DNA from: Undaria pinnatifida
Lineage: Eukaryota; Sar; Phaeophyceae; Laminariales; Alariaceae
Length of the DNA: 64,000 nt
Direction of reading: 5' to 3'
Assembly (NCBI GenBank): GCA_012845835.1
Contig: JABAKD010000023.1
Span: 7,949,147-8,013,146, forward strand
The notes under the pieces are model-generated. The model did no database searches. It saw nothing but the letters and a program-made list of their open reading frames with translations, and was not told the origin of the DNA. This document shows positions 1 through 10,693 of the stretch, one piece after another. A program made the translations under genes and the position numbers. Within the stretch, counting starts at the first letter, position 1; every line of letters starts with the position of its first letter.

Positions 1-1129
1 GCTTTAAAGACGCTCGGCTTAAGTCAACTCCCCGCTATAAAGACGACATTTTTTACAGAACCATGGTGGCCCGCAGATAGGACATACAGTAGGGGGGTGT
101 CGTTTTTTCTCCAATTCCATTCCACGGCCCCCCCAAAATTCATCTCGCGAAGCTGCTCAGACAGCGGTCTGCTGCTTTCGACGCTGCTACCTGTGGGTAT
201 GGAGAGATTCCTCCCGTCTACTGGCGGGTCGTCTGCCGCCGGCTTGAGGCCGTGTGGTGAACCAACGTGCACGACAAAGTCTATGCTTGTGTCATCGATT
301 CATGAGTGCCCTTGCGGGCGACCCATGCACGCGTATTGCGGTCGCGAATCGCTATTCCTTCTTTCGAGAACCGTTCATTCGTTTACACATGAAACTCAAG
401 TCAAGCGTAGAGCGAAGGGGAGGGGTGAGGTGCAGTCCACCCTTCGTGATGCATGGAAGTCGTAGTTTGGGAGTGCCGTTCTTTGGGCTAAGGTCGCTGG
501 TGCGATCTGTGATTTTGCTTCGCTCGGCAAACATGTTGCATGCTCTGCGTGGATTCGGTTTTTAAAACTGCAGTGGAGTGAGCTCTCTTTGTTTCAGCGT
601 TGTGTGTGTTTCGTGCTTCATGGTGTTATTTTTCCCCTGTACTCGAGCTGTGTGGTTTCGGGCGCAGGTGGCTCTCTGGTTGGTACGTGACGTTCAAACG
701 GCAGTACGCATATTTTTCATGTGGTGACTACATCAAGCGTAGGCTTCAGAGGAGTGATTTTCAAGCGGGCCAACGAGAGACTAAATGTACTCGAATACAG
801 GTTCCCTTGTTTGTAAATACGAACGCAAAGCACGCGCAGTCCACACACGCAAGTAGTCTATGTGCAGCGCCAAGGTTGTAGTTTCTCAGGTTGGCGCGGG
901 TGGAGGTGATGTCCGCGAAAACTTAAATTCTACATACCTACAACGGCGTGGTGATTCTTTTTCGGCGTTTGCCTGTCATGCCAGTATTCCTGCTGAAATG
1001 GCGCGTCGTTTGACGTAGGTTACGTCTCCGTTGACCCCGGGGAAGGGGAGATATTGTCCCCGGAAAGTTAAAGACGATTCCCCGGGTTAAAGACGCCCTG
1101 AAAAAAAAAACCATGTGCGTCTTTAAAGC
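1..1129. mobile_element. TIR DNA element, left end cut by window start
   Basis: The first 13 bases (GCTTTAAAGACGC) recur as their exact reverse complement at 1117-1129. Subterminal TAAAGACG motifs repeat near both ends (about 37-48 and 1070-1095), and A/T homopolymers sit just inside each end. On the right the motif continues outward as GGGGTCGACTG, so the true terminus is probably CAGTCGACCCCGCTTTAAAG; the matching left bases would lie before position 1. No transposase-like reading frame is visible inside, so this looks non-autonomous. Class and target duplication cannot be determined here. Confidence 0.5.
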
Positions 1130-2055
1130 GGGGTCGACTGTACGTGGGTACAGCAAGCGGAGTGTTTGCGGGTCGTATACGATGATCCTCCGCACAACGC
1201 ATACTGTACCACGACCTTTCGCTTTAGTAGGCACAGCAGTTCCCTGCTTTTGAACTCACGTGTTCGCACTCTTCGATAGCATAAAACATGCGGAACCCAA
1301 AACATTTTCAACGACGATCTTTGCGCGCAATGTATATTTCCCATTTTTCGATATATTGTTTGCTGCGCGTATTATTCTGTCATCACACGCTCTCCGCACA
1401 TGTATCATATAAAACATACCTGGTACATACATACCCTCCCCGACCTATCACGCCTGGCATCTTTTGTGCTCACAGGTCCCCATGCAAACTAGCACAACCG
1501 AGACAAACGCAAGCAATAAACCGCCGTGGCCTTCACTTCAACTTCTGCACGCCCCATGCGCGTACACTCAGCAAGGGATGTGCTCACAGCTCACAGCAGT
1601 TTGGCTCTCAAAACGCCAAGCGTTAAGCGGTATAATACCAGGTAGGTCGTAATGTAATGGTTCTCCACACCACGACCTCTGGATACTTTGCCGCGAGCGA
1701 TGCATCTTTACGGCAGGTTGATAATAAACATACTCTCAAGTCTCAAGTGTTATTTATGAAAAGTTGAAAATCCTGAAACCCACCGACGACTAATTTTGCG
1801 CGAAACAATTTCGCGCATTTCCCGATGTATCCGAGACCGACACCCGTCCCGATGTATCCGGGACCGACACCATTCATTGCTGTTACACGGTCCCAAACAC
1901 TACAAAGCTGCCTAGCCGCGAATAAAACCTTACCCCCTCCCCTCCCCCCCCGCCCCCGCCCTATATATTCCTATCTATACGCCTCGAGCATGCGCAACAC
2001 TAGAGACGCGCGCGGCAAACAAACGCCACGGCGCCGTTTCACCTTTTTGTATATC
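1130..2055. other. Intergenic, no gene recognised; start of dispersed ACGACCT repeats
   Basis: No exon with credible splice sites or domain was found. About 1645-1815 carries the first copy of a diverged dispersed repeat with CCACGACCTCTGGAT and CGACGACTAATTTTGCGC motifs, related to 3365-3410, 3750-3995 and 4255-4485. A C-rich stretch lies at 1930-1965. Confidence 0.4.
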
Positions 2056-2359
2056 TGTTTGTTTTTTTTCTCACACTTTTACTTCCCAGCTTCTGGACAA
2101 ACCGTGGTCACAGGTGTCGTCCCTTCTCCCCCCCCGGTTCTTGCCTTCAATTTTTATCGCGCATAGGGTTCAGCAATCCCATTGCTCGTCGATTTTCCAT
2201 CGAGTGTTGCTAACTCACGCTATCGCGCTGCCCGCAGGTCAGTTTGTCCACAAGAAAAAGTCCTAACGAATTTATACGAGTATGCACTCGGCGGGGCTCG
2301 AACTCACAAAACTGACCTGTGGCAGGCTCGAGGATAACCTGATACGCCACCGGGGCGAC
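2056..2359 (-). mobile_element. tRNA-derived SINE candidate, copy 1 (with tRNA-like head)
   Basis: Read on the minus strand the segment starts with a tRNA-like head: box A-like TGGCGTATCAGG at 2349-2338 and box B-like GAGTTCGAGCC at 2305-2295, a spacing normal for an internal Pol III promoter. A body of about 170 bp follows (2250-2075), then an A-rich tail (2070-2057). The body recurs at 60785-60970, also ending in poly(A) on the minus strand, but without the head. The acceptor stem does not pair, so this is not a working tRNA gene. Head, shared body, A tail and a 5'-truncated second copy are the usual SINE signature. Confidence 0.6.
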
Positions 2360-4890
2360 CGGTTTACCTCTGCATGCACACAGCAGCGCGGCAAGAAAAG
2401 CTGTGTGTTTGAGGGTCGTGGCTCTTAAACAGCGACCTGTCGTTCGTAGTTCGGAGTGGTTCTCGCATATCTCACCATATTTTTCTTGTATCCGCTTCTG
2501 AGCCCATGTATTACCCCCCCCCCCCCCCCCGGCCCCCGAGTGGTCTGGTGTTTAGCTTCGAATGCTATAGACTATACAGCAGAGAGCTGGTTCTAGAGTT
2601 CGAAATCTTCTCACGTGGGTCGGGCTTGAATCAATGTTTTTCGCAAAAACACAAAAAATCAACGGGATCTACTTCATATATCAATTCGATGCCGGGCGTG
2701 TTCGCGCAATTCGATGCGAATCGGCGAGGGAACAAAGGGCTGCGGTCTTCTCGCGCACAAAAAGTGAAGGCATCACATGGATGGGGAGGGGGGATGAGAG
2801 CCTGCTCTGTGACTCTAGATCTGAGTTATACGTCCAGGGAGGGAGAAAGAGAAAGAAAAAAGCGTGAATAATACTATAGAAATGAATGCAAATATTTGAG
2901 TATTGACCCGAAATTCGTCGAACTCACGGCTGACGTCCTTGAAATATTATTTTAACGTATAAAATGAATGGGTAGCAGTCTAGTAGTCTAGATTATTATA
3001 GACAAGACTATGATGATGAGAATGACAGATAAAAAAAATGAACTGAGAACGAGGCCAATGGCACACGAAAACACACACCGTCCGGTACACCTCAGCATGT
3101 ACACATACATACACAGCGAGATACTCACACTGTAACAATATGATCCTAGGCTGTGCACGACCACAGCAAAAGCGATAGATGTGCTCGAAAGTCTCATCCG
3201 TAGCAGCTCTCAAAAGCGGCAGACTGCTATCTATGCGGAGCGTAGGTCGTGGCGGCTCTACACCACGACACAGGTCAACGAACTTTGGATTATGTTCTCT
3301 GCTGGTTGATTGTTCCCACATGAGATAATCGAATGCTCTCTTATTTCACGTACACTATTTTATGTCTCTTCCCCAAAAACCCAAAATCCTAAAACCGTTG
3401 ACGACCATTGCCCCCAAACATCTTGACTGCTGTATTATGATGGCTGTGTGCTGTCGGTATATTATCACGAACCCCACGAGTGTTGATATATACATTGTAC
3501 TCACACGGGCAACACGCCAGCATGCGTGCGGCGACAGAGACAAAACGACAAGTAAGTGCATCACGTCCAATCGTTACAGCATGCACTAAACAACGAAAGT
3601 GCAGTAGTCGTGTGGGCCCTCTAGAATAAGGGTCCGTCATTCCGAGCACACGAAAAATGTCAGGAACCGTTACAAAAAGAGGACGACACACCGGTACCCT
3701 CTCTCTCTCACTCAAACACAGCAAATAAATGACTTCGAAGTGGTATCATCTCAGGTCGTGGTGATTCTCAATGCCACGACCTTTGAATCATTTTCCCGCT
3801 GGTGACCCAGGGACCGACATGCTGTACTGTACACAAAGACTACACGCACAAACTCCGTCGTCCAATATCCAAAATCCAACTTTGTCAGAAAACACGAGAC
3901 CAAAATCCAAGATTTTCACGAAACAATTATTCCAAAGTTCAAATTCTACCAGACTAAATCCATCTACGACGACCTTTGCGCAAAATCCACCCCCCGCTTG
4001 CTCTGTTGTTTCAAAGGGACACTCCGCTGTCCGAATCGGTGTCCTCCCAGAAAGGGAACTATTATATCCTCCACGTATAACGGTCTGTGCTGAGAGCCCA
4101 ACCCAACAGCATGCACACAACTGAGACGCAAATGGAAAATGATTGCGGCCACCGTTACATGCGTTCACATTACAGTATAGCTACATTATCTTTCTCTGAA
4201 GCTACGCATTTTGGTACCGAATGATCAAATGTGCGAGTGCCGGGAAAGCGGCGTGGTCGCAGAGGTCGTATACACGAGTGCTGCTGCTCATGTTCGGCAC
4301 GGCATTTCCTGGCGTGGTTCTCAAACCGCAAGCGATTTTCGCCGCGTAAAAAACTGCTAGAGTGTGGTATAATATAGCACGACCTCTTGACCATTTCCCA
4401 CTGATGAGTTGGGTCCATATGGATATTCTCCACCACTCGAAATACAAAATCCGTAATTAATGCCATCGACGACCTCTGCGCCTCTAGCACCCAAAAATCC
4501 GAAAAAATAAAACGCACGCAAATTGAACCAAGTATATAGTCTAGACCATAGACTAGACTAGACTCTAGACTATATCCCGAACACTTTTGCGCCGTTAAAA
4601 TTCCTGTTTTCTTCTTTTTGCGGTATTATTGCCACATACTCCAGCGTTGTTGGAACGTGTCTTGTGGCTAGTGACCATGGCCTAGGCTATGACGACGACT
4701 TCTTTTCATGGGAGAAAGCAGAAGGAACACCAACATCAACAAGACCAACATGAACGAAACACCTCATTGTCATCAACAACAACAACACAACAACAACAGT
4801 AGGCATTCAGCCAGTGACACCCATTAGTATTAGACATTTCTACGTAACCAGTTTATCGCCCAGTGACGTCATCAGGGGGCTATGTCGTAT
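2360..4890. repeat. Intergenic DNA with diverged ACGACCT-family repeat copies
   Basis: No gene is recognisable. Copies of a low-identity dispersed repeat lie at about 3365-3410, 3750-3995 and 4255-4485; they share TGGTTCTC, CACGACCTCTTGACCATTTCCC-like and CGACGACCTCTGCGC motifs. A run of 18 C starts at 2514. Tandem TAGACTA/CTAGAC motifs occur at 4530-4570. A CAACAACAA-rich stretch is at 4745-4800. Confidence 0.4.
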
Positions 4891-4915
4891 GGGTTAGGGT
4901 TAGGGTTAGGGTTAG
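4891..4915 (+). repeat. Interstitial telomere-like (TTAGGG)4 run
   Basis: Four uninterrupted GGGTTA units. TTAGGG is the telomere repeat of animals, brown algae and many protists. The run is embedded in unique sequence, so it is interstitial and not a chromosome end. Confidence 0.85.
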
Positions 4916-5499
4916 ATAGCATGGTCTTGAAAAAGGACAATGATGTAAGACACCCGCTTCAGCACCCCCTTTCGCCCCCCACACGCTACGCGTGCACGAC
5001 ATCGAGCTCTCTCACATTATTGGTTTACTTGCTACCTGACGCCATTGCGATTTGGAATCCACCTTCGGGGTAGTACCCCCCCCATATACATTCAGCGGAA
5101 ACGCTTTCCCCGCCCCTGTGCCACCGCAAGCATCAACCCCCCCCCCCCCCCCCCCTCCCCCCCAATCGATCACTCCTCCTCCTCCCCCCCACCTCCTCAC
5201 CATCTTCATCTCCACCCCCCGTTGCTGTCTTCTACAAGCCTGCCCCGCATCTTCCATCCAAGAGCACCGCCCTTCTGCAAGACAGAAGCGCCGTCTCACC
5301 GCTTCTTCCACCCGCCAAAGCTCGTTACAACAGCAGGTGAGGCTGTTTCACGTTCGAACAGCGCTAGAATCGGTTTCACTTTTCGTCGTGTGTGCGCAGG
5401 CTAAGGTTTGATGATGCCTTGTAGATGTGACTGGTGTAGCCGATTATACGAGTATACCTCTTGTTTAATGTGTCGCGTGTTTCGTGCTTGCGTCTGGAG

Positions 5500-8400
5500 C
5501 GGCCCAGCGACAACATGCAGCGTAGGAGAGCGACGTGTCCACGGATCGGCGTTATAGTGACCGGTGCACCTGTCGTAGACATGGGCGCGACCGATACGTG
5601 CGCCCTTTTTTCTGTACACTGGGGCTTGTTGAAAAGAGAAGTAACAAGCGCAGCAGTATATAACTGGAGCAGGTTTAACCTCATTCTGCTCTCATGTAAA
5701 TATCTTTATCACGAGGTTATTTCCTTGGCGTTTGTTTTTGGGTTTCGTGTTGTTTCGCGTCCATTTTCACGGCCAAGTTGCGGCGACCAAACCACCGTCA
5801 GATAGATGTAGATTTGATCGATACACAGAAGCCTGGCACGTCGTGTTGGGTGCAATCTTGCCGTGCAATCAATGCGTTGATTGACCTCTTTCGTGGCAAG
5901 GGAAAATCGCGGTGCGCGGAAAGAAAAAAAAAGTTGCTGTTGGTGTTGCCCGCCCCACTTCTTGCGGCATGCGGGAGCATTCCGTGTGCTCGTGCGTACG
6001 GTTATATGTGATACTCGTATATCGTATGTGCCATCGGTTGTTGGATACTTGTGTATATACAATGTGTGTCACGCAATGTTACAATGTTCACCCTCCTTCG
6101 TTCGGTCTATATATAGGCCTGTTTGTGTTCTTGTTGCCGCGCTCATGCGTAGATGGCGATATCCTTGCTACTGCTGCTTGTTGTGGTTGCTCTAGCTTTC
6201 GGCGCGTTTTTGTTGTTTGGCTTTCCTTTCAAAAGCATATACCCATATCCGCCTGAAAACCCGGTCGACGCTGTTTGAGATCGCCGGGGGTGTGCAACTG
6301 TTGTAGGTGTATGAGTGCACTGCTGTGTGCACATATCACGGGTGTGCACATACGACCGAGCATACTTCGTGCAGCAAACGACCGCCGCAGCGCACTTATC
6401 GATCCATTGAAAAACAACCATCACAGTAGGTCAAGCCGCACCCAGTTACGAACTCTCCCGCGAGATTTCATGGCCAGTTACAGATGATCCTGCCGTCTGA
6501 TAGATCGTCCCGGGAGCCCCGAGATCATGACCCGAGAAAGAAAACCTCCGCGCTTCATGCAGCAGCATGGCGTAATATTGTTGTAGTCAGAAATACCCTA
6601 GTCGTACTCGTGGTCGCAAGCAGCTGTTAGTTGCTGATCGCCTTTTGTTTTTTTCGGTCAAGAGCCATCACACTTCCCCGACTTACAGCGACTCGAAGTT
6701 CGGGCAAGGCGTGTCCTCGTGCATACATACCTACCGCATCTCCCTGCTGCGTGTGAATGGTCGACGGCTGCGGATGCTACGCCGACCTACTGTACGTTTC
6801 CGAGGTTGATCGCGCTTTTTGTCTTGCTTCCTGGTCCTCATGTTTTTATGGCATCGTGTTATGATGCCAGAATCACACCGATCGGGTATCACTCTCGATC
6901 GGTATCAGTCGATCGGCATAATACTCGATTTATATTGTACTCGTACATATATATACGAGGTGTCGCAAGCAGTGGTTAAATAGGTGTCCGTGTTGCAATC
7001 GGGTCCGAGGAAACGCAAAAAAATGCTCTTCAGTGTCGATCGTAATAGACTATAATATTTTCAGACATAATAAGCCTTTTGCAGTTGCCGCAGTCTTGTG
7101 GCTTTCTGGTATACCGCGGAGAGAAAAGAGCAATCCGCATTTCACGGTTCTTTCGCCGGGGTTGATATTGGGCGACATGCGGAGGTGTGGCAATCTGGTT
7201 TTCCGAAAATGACACCGATCTCGATCTCGTACTGGTACTCGCAGTCGTAAGTAAGCAGCAGCTGACCAACTCGTTTTGTTCTTTCCGGTTACAATGAGGA
7301 CCTTGTTGCTCATCCTTCGTCGGCCGTTTTTCGTTGGACGAAACTTGTGTATCTGTCGTCAGAGACACCAGGTCAAGGTGTCTAATTTCTCGTGATTGTG
7401 TTGCCTCTTCTTGGAGTCGACCACGTCAGGCTTATGTTCCCTGTTTGGTTGTTCACGCTGTGCGTGGGGGTTACTATTGCTGTGCGCTGAAGTTGATCGA
7501 ACGTGTACCACATGCTTGCTCGTTCGCATTCTCGCAGCAGCAGCGATAGCCTTTTGTATCCTCCCGATTATCCCGTCAATTTCGTTTTTTAACCGCAATA
7601 CGTAAGTCGTCGGTCGTCTGACGTATCTGTTTCCCCGGCCGGTACGCCCCCCCCCCCCCGCCCCCCCTCCCCTTTGGGGGGCATCTGCAGCCCCCGTTTT
7701 TTGCGGCGTTGAGGTGCGCGCAAGTGGGTTGAGATTATGCTGCTGCCTGTAGCATTGGTTGGTTGCATACTTCCATGCTTTTTCGTGTGTAATAGACTAG
7801 ACTACAGTATTAGTAGCAAAGCAGCGCATCGTCATATCTCCCTACCGTACGCTGAATGCGTTCTTTAGCAGCGTATCATCATATCTCCAGCCGTCAGACA
7901 TACTCGTTACTCCGCCCTCCGGATGACCCCCCCCCACTGGTTGTGGCGTGCGGGGCATGTAGTAGTGGGTGGGGGTTGCCGCCGCTTGCTGTAGTTTTTC
8001 AATTCGCTTACTTTTCCGGTCAGCCTCTAGCGGGTACACACACAGACAGCGGTACGCGTGCCCGTTTCACGAGCAAACGCAAAAACTGTCCCGAACGCGC
8101 TACCTGTGCGTAGTCGTGTCGTCACTCGCCGGGCATTGTTACTACTTTTCACAATGTGCTTGACATACCAGGTGGGTTGTGAGTGCAATCGAGAGTCCTT
8201 ACTGCTGATACCCAGCCTATTCTCCCCTCCCTGCCCAACCACTTTGAAAGTATCTTCCTGTGATCCCTGTTTCGTCGTTTGAGGTGCATGGGCAAACGTA
8301 CCACTACTAATTCTGTTTCGTCGTATATGGCACGAAGCGTTGGGTGTGTGTACTACTGTGTAGGAACTCGTTGTCGGGGTTTGTACAAGACGAAACGCCA

Positions 8401-9960
8401 ATCTTGTCTGTGATCGACTGCATATGGAGCACTTGGTATTATGCACATGTAACCGCCACAGCAGTCTTTGCATATTCGTCCAAATGGGTGTCCAATGCAT
8501 CAGTACAGTATTCCATCGTTCCACCGTGTACCAGTATGTGTCGTCAGACATGGGCAAAGCTCGGATGCCGCCTCGCACCCCTCCCCCCCTCGGCCGAATA
8601 CTGTTATCGATGGAAACGAAAGGTGGCCGTTTTCATCAGACGGAACGCTTGCCGTAGCATACTTGAGAACCCCCCCTTCCATGAGAATGCCCCCCCCGCC
8701 GCAAAGTATCGGCGATGGAGACCATCTAAATCAGAACGCCTCGGGGTATGATGATTTTATTTTCACTCCCCTCTCTTTGCCTTTTTCTTTTGCCGCCCGA
8801 CATGGCTTTGACAAGAAAAACCAACGGCATTCGTTCTGGCAAAGTTGTTGCTGCTGTTGTTGTGGCCGTCCTTGCTGCTGTGGGTTGTTGTTGCTCTTCA
8901 CTTTAAAATGAACCCAGTCCAATGACACACGGTCGAGCGACACCTCGGTGTTCCGACTGCCGACGTGACATCCGACCAGCGACCGCTGGTTGTCCGGTGG
9001 ATGATCCGCAAAGAGAACAACGAGAACACAAAAAAAAAACTGGCGGGGATTGCTTTTTTTTTCGTGAAAATGCACGCCCCTCTCTGTCTGAGTCGTTTTA
9101 CGTTAACGTGAGCCCCCATTTTTTTGGCGAAGAACTTCGTCCGTGCCCGATTTTGAATCGAATCGAAGGTGGGATGATGCGTTGTCCTCATGCATACCTG
9201 TTGCCACTCCCTACTGTCGCGTGTGAATTCTCTACGGCCGCGGATGCTAAGCAGAGGGTTTCCGTGTTTGATCGTGCGGCTTCCCGGGCTGCATGCTTGA
9301 TGATAATAGTATTGTGCCCAAACCACACCGATCGACATCATCCTCGTGTAGCCGCAAGCAGTGGTTCAATATAGGTTCCCGTGGTTCTGCAACCGGCCGC
9401 GAAGGCGCCCAATGTTTTCCTCAGTCGATCACGTATGCCTTTGTAGTCAAACCTTGGGAGTTACCCCCGTCTGGTGTGCGACTCTGAAGACCACCGATAC
9501 CACGCGGGAGAGCAGAGCTCTCCGGGAGATAACAGAGCTCTCCGCGTTTCATCGTTTTTCCGTCAGGCTTACCTGGGCGACATGCGGCATTGTCGGTACA
9601 CGGGTTTGCTAAATATGTAGAACCGATAGATATCGTACTCGTAGTCGCAAGTCGCAAGAAAGCAGCAGCAGTTTACTGGCGACGATCGATCGCTTCTGAG
9701 GTGGTCGCTCGTCCCCCAAGTTTTTTCTTTGGGACGAAAGGCATACCACCCCTTTGGTGCCCATGTACAGCGATTAAACAAAGTAAAACAAGAACGCCTT
9801 TCTTTTTCATGGCCCGGGCATGCAGCCCCCACGAGCAAGTTGCGCGCGTGTTTTACGGGTACTGGTATTATATGGAGAGTTCGACTGGCCTATCGCTCGT
9901 CAGCTTCGTATCAGCCCAGGTTGTTCCATGCGAAAAAAGGTTGCTGCGATCGTCAGTTTT
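5500..9960. repeat. Old diverged duplications, no gene recognised
   Basis: About 6718-7040 and 9185-9430 are diverged direct copies: both carry GCGTGTGAAT, CGGATGCTA, CACACCGATCG and GCAAGCAGTGGTT in the same order. A linked segment appears at about 7100-7320 and 9530-9700 (GGCGACATGCGG, then a CGTACTCGTAGTCGCAAG-like stretch before CAGCAGCAG), with a weaker third copy at 6500-6640. Some frames stay open for 100-180 codons but show no domain or splice structure. I treat the interval as decayed repeats. Confidence 0.4.
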
Positions 9961-9981
9961 ATTTGTCAAAATGCCTTTGCC

Positions 9982-10151
9982 TCTTAACGCCTTTAAAACT
10001 CTGGAAACCTTTTTTAAACAATTACTTGGGAGTTACTATAGAGACGGATGTTTCCTCTTAACGCCTTAACAACTCTGGAAACTCTTTTTCAAATTAATTA
10101 CTCGAAATTAGTATAGAGAGGGATTCCGGGGGGGTTCTAAAGTGGTTAAGC
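9982..10151 (+). mobile_element. MITE family F, two tandem copies
   Basis: Two adjacent units of about 75-95 bp start CTTAACGCCTT (9982 and 10056). The second ends ...TTCTAAAGTGGTTAAG, an imperfect inverted repeat of its start. Related copies are at 31305-31380, 62448-62538, and (opposite strand, two in tandem) 60578-60750. All share CTCTGGAAACC near one end and ATTAGTATAGGGAGGGATT-like sequence near the other. Confidence 0.6.
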
Positions 10152-10623
10152 CCCTCAAGGGCTCTGCTAAATTTTCCGAATTTCAATATTATATTTATAC
10201 ATATATAAATATGCTTATCAGCAGTTTCTCCAGAAACCAGGTCGAGGCACCGAATTACTGCCAAGCCATTTTGCCCCCGCCAGGGGCTGACGACGCCAGG
10301 CTTTTGTTCGCCCTGCCATGCCAGCACTATCCCTGCTGCAGCTGCTGCTGCTGCTTTTCAGTACCGCCACTAGGTTTGCCCAACCACCCCGCATTCTGCT
10401 GCTCCGACCACCACCACCACTACACCCTCACAAAATGTGGATACTTCAACTGCTCGCTACTACCACGCTACAATACCTCCACGACTTTTCCTGCCGTCTT
10501 CTACTGGTACTTACTGCTACTACTACCACTAGATACCTGTACTCACTGCATGCTGCTGCCGCTGTCTTTCGCGCGCCCCATGGATGGCTGTCTTGTTTCG
10601 CCAGGTGTTGACCTCATTTCACG

Positions 10624-10693
10624 ATGCCGTCTTCCGGCGTGATTACTATGCTCCTGATGGCGCTCTGCGTCAGTGTGGCTCAGGGTGACCAAG
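10624..10693 (+). CDS. Exon 1 of the Cys-module gene: signal peptide
   Basis: Seventy nt: 23 codons plus one base. MPSSG is followed by a hydrophobic core (VITMLLMALCVSVA) and AQG, then GDQ. The donor GTGAGT follows directly at 10694. The phase-1 end fits all downstream mini-exons. An in-frame upstream extension is not needed: this ATG is the natural start for a signal peptide. Confidence 0.75.

Noticed and set aside
2285-2362. tRNA gene on the minus strand
   Set aside because: Box A and B look right, but the 5' GTCGCCC has no complementary 3' acceptor strand and the T stem has mismatches; better explained as a SINE head.
4891-4915. Chromosome end
   Set aside because: Only four TTAGGG units with unique sequence on both sides.
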